Shown: in pieces, positions 9,254 to 18,283 of the stretch
Layout of the letters: each line of letters begins with the position of its first letter
How positions within the stretch are numbered: the stretch's first letter is position 1
Source: Bacteroidia bacterium
GTDB lineage: Bacteria; Bacteroidota; Bacteroidia; Bacteroidales; GWA2-32-17
Direction: 5' to 3'
Assembly (NCBI GenBank): GCA_016218155.1
Contig: JACREQ010000032.1
Coordinates: 1-64,000, forward strand
Length of the DNA stretch: 64,000 nt
Made by a program: the position numbers and the translations under genes
Notes under the pieces: generated by a model
Told to the model about the DNA's origin: nothing
What the model saw: only the letters and a program-made list of their open reading frames with translations
Database searches by the model: none

Positions 9254-9794
9254 AATTCTTAGTTTTTATACTATTTAACTGCTCTTGCAGTATTTTTTTT
9301 GCTTTACAATATTGTGATTTTGAAGTTGCAACTGAAATATTTAATTTCTCGGCAATTTCTTTATGACTATAGCCTTCGTATGCATATAAGTTGAAAATTA
9401 ATCTTTTACTGTCAGGTAATTCTTGAATCATTTTCATTAAATCTTCAACAGATAAATTTGATATTGTTTCATTCTCAACTATGTCAATATTTTCTGTAGT
9501 TTCTTCATTTAGTTCCTGAAAATGGGCTCCAAATTTTTTTATGTAATCAATTGCAGAATTAACAACAATGCGCTTAATCCATCCCTCTAATGATCCTTCA
9601 AAACGAAATTTTGAAAGATTCCCAAATACTCTGATAAATCCTTCCTGTAAAATATCTTCAGCCTGATTATTTTTTTGTGCAAACCTTAAGCAAATGCCAA
9701 ACATTTTAGATGCAAATTTTTTGTAAAGCATTTGTTGTGCTTCACGGTTATTTTGCAAACAGGCAGTTACTATTTCTTTATCAGTTAGCATCAT
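9237..9794 (-). CDS. ECF-type RNA polymerase sigma-70 factor
   Basis: 185 residues. The region 2 sequence (about 20-85, FASKMFGICLRFAQKNNQAEDILQE type) recognises the -10 element; region 4 (about 125-175, YEGYSHKEIAEKLNISVAT) is the helix-turn-helix for the -35 element. The length is normal for an ECF factor. Two ATG codons stand at the start; the first is used here. It overlaps the membrane partner gene and follows two small genes by 40 bp, suggesting one transcript. The stimulus is unknown. Confidence 0.93.
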   Translation of the reverse strand: MMLTDKEIVTACLQNNREAQQMLYKKFASKMFGICLRFAQKNNQAEDILQEGFIRVFGNLSKFRFEGSLEGWIKRIVVNSAIDYIKKFGAHFQELNEETTENIDIVENETISNLSVEDLMKMIQELPDSKRLIFNLYAYEGYSHKEIAEKLNISVATSKSQYCKAKKILQEQLNSIKTKNYERVH

Positions 9795-9834
9795 TAATTA
9801 AGTTTCTTACTTATACCTTTCTAATTCTAATAAG

Positions 9835-10017
9835 TTATATGTTATTTATCTCTATCATTGACTTTTTTTCAACAGGTCTCTTTGATTCTTTATAATTAAT
9901 ATAACGGCCTAACAAATAGTTTAAAAATTTGTAAAAAATTATTAATCCTAGAATTACTAAAATACCTAACATTATTTCAGTAACAGTCCATTTAATATTT
10001 AAGAGCTGCGATAACAT
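9835..10017 (-). CDS. Small single-pass membrane protein
   Basis: 60 residues: a membrane helix (about 15-36, MLGILVILGLIIFY) followed by a basic tail (KESKRPVEKK). There is no recognised family. It is considered real because it sits 3 bp downstream of one minus-strand gene and 40 bp upstream of the ECF sigma gene in the same direction, has an ATG, and reads as a coherent inner-membrane protein with a positively charged C-terminus. Confidence 0.5.
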   Translation of the reverse strand: MLSQLLNIKWTVTEIMLGILVILGLIIFYKFLNYLLGRYINYKESKRPVEKKSMIEINNI

Positions 10018-10020
10018 AAT

Positions 10021-10437
10021 TTAAATAGCATTTAATAAAACAGTTGGATTACATTTTGGGAAAATAAAGTTAGAATAAGATTCATTGTTAATGCTTATTA
10101 AGCCAAATGATTTTGCTTTATCTAAAGCAGTTTTCATTAGTTCATCAGAAATTTCTGCAATGTTTTTGCCTTCCGGTGTTGTTACTTTGCAGTTATATGA
10201 AGTTAAAAATGAGTTGTCTGATTCCTTTTCACAACGTATAGTTTCTGGTTCGGGCCATAAAATAAATTCTGAATCACAAATCTCAGTTAATCCAAGAATG
10301 TCGGAACTGTCAATCCTAATGCCTTCTGAGAATGCTAGTTTTAGCTGTTCATCAGAAACAGTTAACTTGTTTTTATCTCCTGCAATATTGCAGAAATAAA
10401 GACAAATTGTTATGGGTTTTATGATATTTGTTTTCAT
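10021..10437 (-). CDS. Hypothetical protein, 138 residues
   Basis: No family is recognised. The N-terminus is mildly hydrophobic (IIKPITICLYFCNIAG) but lacks a convincing signal peptide. The protein has six Cys residues, including pairs that could bind metal or form disulphides. It is 2 bp downstream of the sugar-phosphate transferase gene and 3 bp upstream of the 60-residue membrane protein, so translation is probably coupled. The overlapping plus-strand ORF at 10085-10399 has no independent support. Confidence 0.6.
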   Translation of the reverse strand: MKTNIIKPITICLYFCNIAGDKNKLTVSDEQLKLAFSEGIRIDSSDILGLTEICDSEFILWPEPETIRCEKESDNSFLTSYNCKVTTPEGKNIAEISDELMKTALDKAKSFGLISINNESYSNFIFPKCNPTVLLNAI

Positions 10438-10439
10438 TT

Positions 10440-11474
10440 CTAAAGTATTAACATTAATGTGCTTGTGAAAACCTTAATAGGAACAAAATAATTTATTGTA
10501 AATCCTATTAGTATAATAATTATGTTTATTGTTACTAATATATAAGTCACTTCACGTGGATGTAAACCTTTTTTTAACAATATATGATGAAGATGGTCTT
10601 TACCCGCAGTAAATGGCGATTTGTGTCGTATTATTCTTAATGCAAACACTCTTAAAGTGTCGAAAACAGGAAGAAACATTATACTTGAAATAGTGAAGAC
10701 CATATTCTGTGATGAGTAAAACTGAGTTTGAGTATTAATATTTAATTCTATAGCTTTAATACCTAAAACTACAGTCAAAAACCCAAGAATTAATGCGCCT
10801 GTATCGCCCATAAATATTTTTGCAGGATTAAAGTTATAAACTAAAAATCCAAGAATAGCTCCTGCTACAGCAAATGAAAGTAAAGCAAATGAAGTGTGTT
10901 GAAGAGAAAAAAACACATAACCCATAACTCCAAAGTTTACTATTCCAATTCCTCCGGCAAGACCGTCTAATCCGTCAATTAAATTATATGCGTTTATTAC
11001 TCCGACAATTACTATAATCGAAAAAATGTATTGAATTATAACAGGTAATTCGCCAATCCCTAGAAAATTATGAAATGAAGTAATTCTTATTCCGCCTGAT
11101 ACAACAATAAATGCAGCTATAATCTGAAGAACAAGTTTTCTTTTTGCTTTCATTCCTTTTATGTCATCAAAAATTCCTGTAACAAATAACACAATTGAAC
11201 CGATAGAAATATAAAGAAAGTCGGAATTATTAAAAAAGCGGTACCAAAATAAGGAAGCAATAATAAGTCCTAAAAAAATTGCAATTCCACCAAGATTGGG
11301 AACTGACCTGGAATGAATTTTTCTGCTATCAGGAACGTCAACATAACCAAACTTAATACTGTATCTTATAATTGGTGGAATTAATAACGAGGAAATTAAT
11401 ACTGCTGTACCAAAAGCAATCAGGTGTTTGTATTCAAGTATCCAGTTTGGTAATTGGCTTAGAATTTCTTTCAT
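10440..11474 (-). CDS. MraY/WecA-like undecaprenyl-phosphate sugar-1-phosphate transferase
   Basis: 344 residues with about ten membrane helices. Family motifs are in order: DVPDSRKIHSR and NLGGIAIF near residue 50, DDIKG near 105, the Asp-rich NLIDGLDGLAGG near 165, FMGDTGALILG near 220, and the cytoplasmic loop AGKDHLHHILL near 290. These enzymes move a UDP-activated GlcNAc-type phosphate onto undecaprenyl phosphate, starting envelope polysaccharide or teichoic-type glycan synthesis. The His-rich loop fits the WecA/TagO branch better than MraY. It is first in a run of minus-strand genes ending in the ECF sigma pair. Confidence 0.9.
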   Translation of the reverse strand: MKEILSQLPNWILEYKHLIAFGTAVLISSLLIPPIIRYSIKFGYVDVPDSRKIHSRSVPNLGGIAIFLGLIIASLFWYRFFNNSDFLYISIGSIVLFVTGIFDDIKGMKAKRKLVLQIIAAFIVVSGGIRITSFHNFLGIGELPVIIQYIFSIIVIVGVINAYNLIDGLDGLAGGIGIVNFGVMGYVFFSLQHTSFALLSFAVAGAILGFLVYNFNPAKIFMGDTGALILGFLTVVLGIKAIELNINTQTQFYSSQNMVFTISSIMFLPVFDTLRVFALRIIRHKSPFTAGKDHLHHILLKKGLHPREVTYILVTINIIIILIGFTINYFVPIKVFTSTLMLIL

Positions 11475-11640
11475 GGCTTTTTTAGCAGAAATGTGTTTCT
11501 AATCCAAAGACAGCAAAAAGTAAAAAAAGGTTTCCGTGAGTAATAATATTTTATAATATATTTTGGGAAATTGCTTATTATAAGCAAAATAAGAAAGCTG
11601 AGAGGTAGTTAGAAGAGGTGTCTTTTAATTTATTTGAATA

Positions 11641-12123
11641 CTATAATCTTCTAATCCCCATAAACCTTTTAGGATAAGCTGAATTTGAAAAATCTGTAAT
11701 TGTTACCCCCCAGTGATTCTTTGAAGAAGAAGAATGAATAAATTTTAAAGGTTCGCCAAAGTCAGAAATGATTATTCCAACATGTCCAACAGATTTTCGA
11801 CTATAATTTGTGCCGGTAAATAAAATTATATCTCCTTTTTTACAGCTGTCCTGAGAAATAGATTTCCCAAGTTTATAATAATCTCTGGCTCCGTGGGGAG
11901 TTGTTATTTGAAAATGCCTGAAAATAAAAGAAACAAATCCTGAGCAGTCAAATCCACCTGCCGAACTGCCACCCCATTTATATGGAGTTCCCAAAAAGCT
12001 TTTTGCATAATTTACAAGGCTATCAGCTTCAAACTTTTGATTTTCTTTATTCTGAGCAGTACTTTGTGAAATGAAAATAACAAAAAAGGTAAGCAAAATA
12101 AATATGTGCTTACCTTTAATCAT
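11641..12123 (-). CDS. Secreted NlpC/P60 cysteine peptidase (peptidoglycan hydrolase)
   Basis: 160 residues from ATG 12123. The longer TTG start at 12150 would overlap the upstream gene and give a less typical signal peptide. The signal peptide covers about 1-24 (ending SQSTAQ). The NlpC/P60 domain has the catalytic Cys in GGFDCSGFV, His in GHVGIII and a third polar residue (HSSSSKNHWGV). The family cleaves D-gamma-glutamyl-diaminopimelate bonds in stem peptides. No SH3 or LysM targeting domain is present. It is probably co-transcribed with the His-rich gene upstream. Confidence 0.9.
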   Translation of the reverse strand: MIKGKHIFILLTFFVIFISQSTAQNKENQKFEADSLVNYAKSFLGTPYKWGGSSAGGFDCSGFVSFIFRHFQITTPHGARDYYKLGKSISQDSCKKGDIILFTGTNYSRKSVGHVGIIISDFGEPLKFIHSSSSKNHWGVTITDFSNSAYPKRFMGIRRL

Positions 12124-12142
12124 ATTTTTAATATTTAGTTTA

Positions 12143-13066
12143 TTAAACAATTTTTCCGTTTACAGCTTTTATTTTTTTGAATAATCCAACTGAAACTTCT
12201 CCATTAAAAGGTTTTCCACCTTCGTAATATGCCTCATCACCTGTCATTGGTTTATTATCATGTTGTTCAATTACCAAAGTTCCTTCAGGAGTTTTATATT
12301 TTTTAAGATTTCCTGTTTTTGTAACTTTTCCTTCATTAAAAGTAAACCATTCTTCTTCTGTTGTATATTTCCCGTTTGCAAGTGGTTTTAAATTTACAAC
12401 TAAATTATCGCCAACTGAAATAACTGCAGTTTTATTTTCTGAATACAAGCTAGTTTGAGTGCCATCAGAAAGGGTTAATTTATGTACATGTTTTTTATGT
12501 ACAACTTTACTATCGTGAATTTCATAAATGAAATTAGAAGTTGAACTCTGATAAAAACCATCAGCAATAGGTTCAAGGTTACAGCTTACTTCCTGTCCCT
12601 GAGTTCCGATTGAATCTTCTGCATGACGTCTGTGAATCTCCATATCAAACCCTGCCGTAACATGAACCAGACTTAAGTGTAAATGTTTTGCAATAATGTT
12701 ATGTAAATATTGTTCAATATTTAAATCTTCAATTTGTTTTGGGTTTACAAAATATAGAAATGCGCTGTGGTTTAATTCTTTTTGTAAAACCACAATAGAT
12801 TTATCAATATAATTTATAAAATAAACTACAGCCTCGGGTTTATGAATGTGTAATTTATTTGAATCGTGAGCATAATCCCATTTAACAGTGGTTTTATTAT
12901 GGTCTTTATCAATAATAACTTCGCCATTCTCCTGAAAAGTATATTTTTCATCATCATCTTTACCATCAATCAAAATCCATGTATGCCCTTTTAAAAGGTT
13001 GTGAAATTCACCGTGATGGCTTATACTTTTTAATATTGGTGCTGCATTGGCTATAAACTGTTTCAT
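12143..13066 (-). CDS. Hypothetical His-rich cytoplasmic protein
   Basis: 307 residues with no signal peptide and no recognised family. It is unusually rich in His (LHIHKPEA, AKHLHLSLVHV, HKKHVHK) and built from beta-rich segments. The C-terminal third (GKYTTEEEWFTFNEGKVTKTGNLKKYKTPEG) reads like tandem beta hairpins. The NlpC/P60 gene follows in the same direction 19 bp after its stop, so they likely form a two-gene unit. Metal binding is possible but not shown. Confidence 0.7.
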   Translation of the reverse strand: MKQFIANAAPILKSISHHGEFHNLLKGHTWILIDGKDDDEKYTFQENGEVIIDKDHNKTTVKWDYAHDSNKLHIHKPEAVVYFINYIDKSIVVLQKELNHSAFLYFVNPKQIEDLNIEQYLHNIIAKHLHLSLVHVTAGFDMEIHRRHAEDSIGTQGQEVSCNLEPIADGFYQSSTSNFIYEIHDSKVVHKKHVHKLTLSDGTQTSLYSENKTAVISVGDNLVVNLKPLANGKYTTEEEWFTFNEGKVTKTGNLKKYKTPEGTLVIEQHDNKPMTGDEAYYEGGKPFNGEVSVGLFKKIKAVNGKIV

Positions 13067-13195
13067 AATAATTTAATTAAACGCAAGGTTCACTCCATGC
13101 GTGAACGTCAAAATTATAAAAAAAAATCAAAAATAATAGAAATTCAAACTGATAATTAAATCTTAAATAAAAACTGTATTTTTGAAAAAAAAATT

Positions 13196-14288
13196 ATGAT
13201 AACCACCGAACATTTAAGGGACCTGGTCGAAAGACGTGATGCTCTGAGGAGGTATCTTTGACATAGATAGCAAAACTATCGAAATAGAAGAAGAAGAACT
13301 TAAAACTCAATCGCCAGATTTTTGGGATAACCCGAAGGAAGCTGAAAAACAGCTTAAGAAAGTTGCAATTTTAAAAGTATGGACAAATAATTATAGTCAG
13401 GTAAATGCTGCTGTTGAAGATCTTCAGCTTATTTCTGATTTTTATAAATCTGGTGATGCTACCGAAGCCGATGTTGACGAACAATACGAAAAAACCTTAG
13501 CTTTATTAGAGGCTCTGGAACTGAAAAATATGCTTAGTGAGGAAGAAGATAAACTAAGTGCTATTGTTAAAATTAATTCTGGTGCAGGAGGTACAGAAAG
13601 TCTTGATTGGGCGGGTATGCTTATGCGAATGTATATGCGCTGGGGCGAGCAACATGATTATAAAATAAGGGAAATAGATTTTCAACCAGGCGATGAGGCA
13701 GGTGTAAAGTCCGTAACATTAGAGTTTGAAGGTGAATTTGCATATGGGTACTTAAAAAGCGAAACCGGAGTTCACCGTTTAGTACGTATTTCGCCATTTA
13801 ATGCTCAGGGAAAACGTCAGACAACCTTTGCATCTGTTTTTATCTCACCAGTTATTGATGATAGTATTGAAATAACTGTTAATGCTTCGGAATTAGAGTG
13901 GGATACTTTCAGATCCAGCGGACCGGGTGGACAAAATGTGAACAAAGTTGAAACAGGAGTCAGATTAAGACATATTCCTTCAGGTATTGTTGTTGAAAAT
14001 CAGGAGACACGTTCGCAGCTTAACAATAGGGAAAATGCAATTAAACTTTTAAAATCCCAGTTGTACGAAATAGAATTGCAAAAGCGTCGCGAGAAGCAAG
14101 CTGAGATTGAAGGGCAGAAGAAAAAAATTGAGTGGGGTTCACAAATTCGAAGCTATACTTTACATCCCTATAAACTTGTTAAAGATGTTCGCACCGATTT
14201 TGAAACCTCAGATGCTAACGGTGTTTTAGATGGTAAACTTGATGGTTTTATAAAATCGTACTTAATGGAGTTTGGCAGGAAACATTAG
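13196..14288 (+). CDS. prfB: Peptide chain release factor 2, with programmed +1 frameshift
   Basis: The gene is read in two frames: ATG 13196 for 21 codons to an in-frame TGA (13259-13261), then +1 from GAC at 13260 for 342 codons, giving 363 residues, normal for RF2. The second frame holds the stop-codon recognition tripeptide SPF (RISPFNAQ) and the catalytic GGQ loop (GPGGQNVNK). RF2 releases peptides at UGA and UAA. The slip site has a Shine-Dalgarno-like AGGAGG 3 bp before CTT TGA, the classical autoregulatory arrangement: low RF2 slows termination at the UGA and promotes the frameshift. Confidence 0.95.
13247..13261 (+). promoter_or_regulatory. prfB programmed +1 frameshift site
   Basis: AGGAGG (13247-13252), TAT, CTT (13256-13258), TGA (13259-13261), then C. 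The spacing and slippery CTT-T match the well-known RF2 recoding site. The ribosome slips from CUU to UUU and continues with GAC. Confidence 0.93.
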
Positions 14289-14339
14289 GATAAAAGCAAG
14301 AAAAGACAATTTTGTAAATAATAATATACGTTGTTATAT

Positions 14340-14912
14340 TTAATATAACTCGATATCATATTTATAAAGCAACCCTTGTATGCCATTTAAAGAAAATTTT
14401 GCTTTCTTCAACCGATTTATTTCCGGATCAATTAAATAATTATACGAAGTTCTGAAGTCAGTTTTTTCTAAATTCGTATTGTTGAAAATAGCGCGTGTCA
14501 GGTCGCAGTTGTCGAATATAGAATTACTTAAATTAGTTTCAGTAAAATCTACTTCGTTAAGTATAGAGTTTCTGAACGTTGTTTTTTTTAAGTTCAGTTT
14601 GTGAAAAGAGGAGAGGGTTAAGTTACAATCCTCAAATCTAAATGCAAGTAAAAACGGGTTGCAATTAGTGAAAATAATCCCTAACAATTTACAATTTTTA
14701 AATATAATATCACGAAAAGCCGTATTTGAGAATTTTACCAGACTAAAATTACAATCAATAAATTTGCATTCTGTAAAATTTATATTTGAAAAAAGTATAT
14801 CTGAGAAGTCACAGTTATTAAAAACACAGTTCTCGTATTCTCCTTTAATAAGCTCTGTTTCTTTAAAGTTTATTTTTTCAAAAGTTTTCGATTCAATGTA
14901 TACTTTTTCCAT
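14340..14912 (-). CDS. Pentapeptide repeat protein
   Basis: 190 residues. From about 15 to 165 the sequence follows the A(D/N)LXX-type pentapeptide pattern (FKNCKL, FTNCNP, FEDCNL, FRNSIL, FDNCDL, FNNTNL), predicted to form a right-handed quadrilateral beta helix. It has no signal peptide or membrane segment. The family includes DNA mimics that protect gyrase, but most members have no known role, and none is assigned here. The gene converges on prfB. Confidence 0.88.
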   Translation of the reverse strand: MEKVYIESKTFEKINFKETELIKGEYENCVFNNCDFSDILFSNINFTECKFIDCNFSLVKFSNTAFRDIIFKNCKLLGIIFTNCNPFLLAFRFEDCNLTLSSFHKLNLKKTTFRNSILNEVDFTETNLSNSIFDNCDLTRAIFNNTNLEKTDFRTSYNYLIDPEINRLKKAKFSLNGIQGLLYKYDIELY

Positions 14913-14950
14913 TTTGATGGTTTCTAAAATAGAAGATAAAATTTATGAAT

Positions 14951-15562
14951 TTATTTGTCAATAATTATTTTTCTGAATTGTTCTATCTTCTTGAATAGAT
15001 CCTCAATAATTTTCGTGTCTCTTATCCATGCTAACCTTGTATAGATTCCAAAATGTGATTTATTTTTAAATGCTGGTACAAAATCTAAATTAAACCCGTT
15101 TATTCCAACATTTATTCCGTGCTTTATGTTAAGACAGTCTAATATAAGTATTTGTGTGTAATTATTGTGAAAATATTTATCTACTATACTTTTATCATTG
15201 CCGGTAATAATAGTTTGAGAGTCAAAATCATCATTTTCTGTTTTAAAAATCTTTTGTTTTAATAAAGGATTTAGCTTATCAATAATATCTTTTTTCCGAA
15301 TACTAATTTTTATTGAATTTGATATTGAAATCGGAAAGAACACACCAAAATAAAGTTCATTTTCGTTAAAACTTTTTGAGTCATGATACCCTATAAGAAA
15401 ACTTTGTTCACTTGAGTTTTCAGGCATAAATAATATTCTCTTGTGAAATGTTTCCGTATTTATATTTGGACCCGGGTATTCTGTTTCGGAGGCATATATT
15501 TTTCTTTTAGTTTGCTCTGCAAATTCTGTAAGAAATTCAATTATTGAAATGTTTGTGTTCAT
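14951..15562 (-). CDS. Hypothetical protein, 203 residues
   Basis: A cytoplasmic protein with no recognised family. It is alternating alpha/beta, with segments such as YPGPNINTETFHKRILFMP and ILILDCLNIKHG. The downstream pentapeptide gene is 38 bp away and the upstream toroid gene 21 bp away, all on the minus strand, so the three may be one operon. Confidence 0.7.
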   Translation of the reverse strand: MNTNISIIEFLTEFAEQTKRKIYASETEYPGPNINTETFHKRILFMPENSSEQSFLIGYHDSKSFNENELYFGVFFPISISNSIKISIRKKDIIDKLNPLLKQKIFKTENDDFDSQTIITGNDKSIVDKYFHNNYTQILILDCLNIKHGINVGINGFNLDFVPAFKNKSHFGIYTRLAWIRDTKIIEDLFKKIEQFRKIIIDK

Positions 15563-15583
15563 TGTTATAGTAATTAATTTGTG

Positions 15584-16504
15584 TTATTTATAATATTTTA
15601 AAACTCTCAGTGCTCTTAATGTGTTCATCCGACTTGGCTTTCCTGGTTGTTCCATTTCAAAATGTATTTGTCCAGGATGGTGTGCAGCCAGATTCCACAA
15701 ACCGTCTTTATTTCTTTTGTTATAAATTATATTTATGGCGTCATTCATTCTGCTGTCATATTTTACTTTAGCATACTGGAAGTAATCTAATGCTTTAAGA
15801 ATATCGTAATACCAACGAGATGGATAATAAAGTTTAAGAAAATTTGGTTTAATAATATTTCCGGTCTTGTCCGATTTAAACAGCTTATGCATAAGTATAA
15901 ATTCTTCTGACTCTGATTTTGCTTTTTCTAATTCTTTTAATCTGTACTTATAACCTTTTATTTTATATTCATAAATTCCTTCAAGTACCGAAAGGGTAGA
16001 GTGCAATGAACTGTGTTTAGCCCCAATTCGATTATACTGACAATTAAATCCTCCATCACTCATTTTTTGAGCAAGGATACAGTCAACAACTGATTCTAAT
16101 AAATCTTCTTTTACTTTAAAATATGATGAGTAATTCAAAACCATTCCATTAACACAAACATCGGTTTTTTTTGTAGTTCCTATAGGCAGAATTCCGCCAT
16201 CCGGACCTTTTTCATTCTCGAAAATAATATCCAGAGTTTCTTTTATTAATTTGTTATCAGGCGAAACATTCAGGTTTTTTAAATCTAACAATGTGTAATG
16301 GCTGGATATCCATTTTGGCTGATAAAAACTTCTTCCCCAATGTCCGTTTGGTAAACGGTACGAAAGGTATTTTAACCCCCAACCCTGTGATTCTATCTTT
16401 TTTCTTAGTTGTGGTTTTTCAATGTTCAATAAATCCCTATAAACCTGAAACTGGATAGATACATCTCCATCAAGTAACCATGATATTATTTCTTTGTCCG
16501 TCAT
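15584..16504 (-). CDS. Alpha/alpha-toroid protein (prenyltransferase/squalene-oxidase-like repeats)
   Basis: 306 residues without signal peptide. Repeated helical hairpins carry the hallmark turns of terpene-cyclase and prenyltransferase toroids: LPNGHWG near 50, GPDGGILP near 100, MSDGGFNCQ near 150 and NKDGLWN near 275. No DXDD or DDXXD catalytic motif is seen, so I would not call it a cyclase. It is probably a stand-alone toroid binding a hydrophobic or peptide ligand. Upstream of two other unknown genes on the same strand. Confidence 0.7.
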   Translation of the reverse strand: MTDKEIISWLLDGDVSIQFQVYRDLLNIEKPQLRKKIESQGWGLKYLSYRLPNGHWGRSFYQPKWISSHYTLLDLKNLNVSPDNKLIKETLDIIFENEKGPDGGILPIGTTKKTDVCVNGMVLNYSSYFKVKEDLLESVVDCILAQKMSDGGFNCQYNRIGAKHSSLHSTLSVLEGIYEYKIKGYKYRLKELEKAKSESEEFILMHKLFKSDKTGNIIKPNFLKLYYPSRWYYDILKALDYFQYAKVKYDSRMNDAINIIYNKRNKDGLWNLAAHHPGQIHFEMEQPGKPSRMNTLRALRVLKYYK

Positions 16505-16565
16505 ATTTAATGTGATATATTATTGCACGGTGATATAATAGGTTGTGTAATGAACCGTTTATTTT

Positions 16566-18089
16566 TCAGTCCACAATTAATTTACCCGAAAGACTTTTTC
16601 CAGATTCTGTTTCTATGCGATAAAAATATATTCCTTTTACTAATTCTCCTTTTCTAATGTATGCTTTGTTTGAGTTAACTACGTTATCCGTTCTGATCAT
16701 TTCACCTATTGAGTTATACAAATTAATTAATTTTATCGATTCATTTATATTTTTCACTTCCAGGCAGGAGATTGTTTCAATTGGATTTGGGTATAACAAT
16801 AAAACAATTTGTTCCTTATTTAGTTCCTTTGTATTTAATAGGGTGCCGCAATTATAAGGTGTACCACATGTTTCAGTTCCTTTTTTATAATACACCAAGC
16901 TTAGGTGATTATATTCGTTAAACATCCAATCATCCTGATTATAATATCCACCACCACAACCATCAATATAGTAATAAGTCATCATGGGTGGAATTGTCCC
17001 ATTCATATAATAACAACCGTTACCTCCACTTTCGAAAGCCATATAACCTGGATGCCATTTTGTCGCTCTACTATAACAGCTTGCACGTAAATCATAATAA
17101 TCATAAAAATTATTAAAATAAAAGGTTTTATTAGGTAGCTCATCAAGCGGATTGTATTGATTTAATGGAAATACATAAGTATTTATGATGGTGTCATTGT
17201 AATATGTAAAGGCATGGTCAGTCTGAACAGTCCAGCTTTCCATTCTACCACATCTTTTAATTGAATAAACAATTGTGTCATGGTTCGGAGATTCAGTTTT
17301 ACTTACAATGGTTTTTATTAAATTTGTTATGGACTTTGTTCCTGGTCCAATTACAGTATACATTTGTTCTGTGTGAAATTCATCCCCAATATTAAAGTTG
17401 TAAATGTCTTTTGCTTTAAAATTTACAGTACCAACTGTCGGATTGGTTTTTCCTACTATGTTATAATCTGGTAAATAATAATCTGTATTAGGATCGTTAG
17501 TAGAAGTAACATCAGTAATTGAATCGTATGGGAACTCATAAAAATCAGGCATTCTGATAAAGCCATAATTTTTACTAATTACCATATCGGTTGGAAAATA
17601 ATCGACAGTGTCCCCGTTAATATCCTTTAACAGAAAACCGATAACTTTTATACTATCAGTTATACCTAGAAAATTAGCTGTATCAACTTCTTTAACCTGT
17701 GCTTCAATATAATAGTTGGTGGGGAACTTATAAAAAACCCAAGTTGCATTAAGTGGAGCTCTGGTATTTATTTTTATGGTATCGTTAACTTTATTAAAAA
17801 ACAAATTATAACCATCAGGTTTAAGTACTACTTTATTTCCTATCCACGATGGACCAAACAAATTGCCGCAGGTGTCTCCATGAACAGAATTTCTCATTGA
17901 TCGGAAATTATATAAAATGGTGTCATTTCCAATAATTTTGGTTGAGTCAATTTTTATTGCATTTATATCCCCGTAATTTGTACCTGTAGAGATATAATAA
18001 AATTCAGCATCAGATTTAATGGTTCTATAATTTTGTGCAAAAATATTGCAACAAATAAGCAAACTAGCCAATAATATTGTTATCTTCAT
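16566..18089 (-). CDS. Secreted protein with T9SS type A sorting domain
   Basis: 507 residues. A signal peptide (about 1-18, LICCNIFAQ) leads into a long beta-rich region of unknown fold with many Tyr, Asn and Asp residues. The C-terminal sorting domain (about 430-507) shows LLYPNPIETISCLEV, an IGEMI strand and LVKGIYFYRIETESGK. It should be exported by Sec and then type IX secretion. No catalytic motif is recognised. Seven or more Cys residues in the mature part may form disulphides. Confidence 0.82.
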   Translation of the reverse strand: MKITILLASLLICCNIFAQNYRTIKSDAEFYYISTGTNYGDINAIKIDSTKIIGNDTILYNFRSMRNSVHGDTCGNLFGPSWIGNKVVLKPDGYNLFFNKVNDTIKINTRAPLNATWVFYKFPTNYYIEAQVKEVDTANFLGITDSIKVIGFLLKDINGDTVDYFPTDMVISKNYGFIRMPDFYEFPYDSITDVTSTNDPNTDYYLPDYNIVGKTNPTVGTVNFKAKDIYNFNIGDEFHTEQMYTVIGPGTKSITNLIKTIVSKTESPNHDTIVYSIKRCGRMESWTVQTDHAFTYYNDTIINTYVFPLNQYNPLDELPNKTFYFNNFYDYYDLRASCYSRATKWHPGYMAFESGGNGCYYMNGTIPPMMTYYYIDGCGGGYYNQDDWMFNEYNHLSLVYYKKGTETCGTPYNCGTLLNTKELNKEQIVLLLYPNPIETISCLEVKNINESIKLINLYNSIGEMIRTDNVVNSNKAYIRKGELVKGIYFYRIETESGKSLSGKLIVD

Positions 18090-18283
18090 AGTGATAATAT
18101 ATAAATAAAGGTAAATTTTATAAGTGGTACATAACTAATGGTTAATCCTAACTATGATTGTTCCTCACATTTATAAATACTATAAACGATTACAAACAAT
18201 TAAACTCAAATATAAGCAATAACAGATTTAAAAACAAAATTTTAAATCATGTTATTGCAAAATGTTAAAATAGGAGGTGATAA

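Noticed and set aside
14333-14349. AT-only inverted repeat between prfB and the pentapeptide gene as a terminator
   Set aside because: The stem contains only A-T pairs apart from one G-C, too weak to be called.
15584-16504. Terpene cyclase
   Set aside because: Toroid repeats are present but no acidic catalytic motif is seen, and neighbours are not isoprenoid genes.
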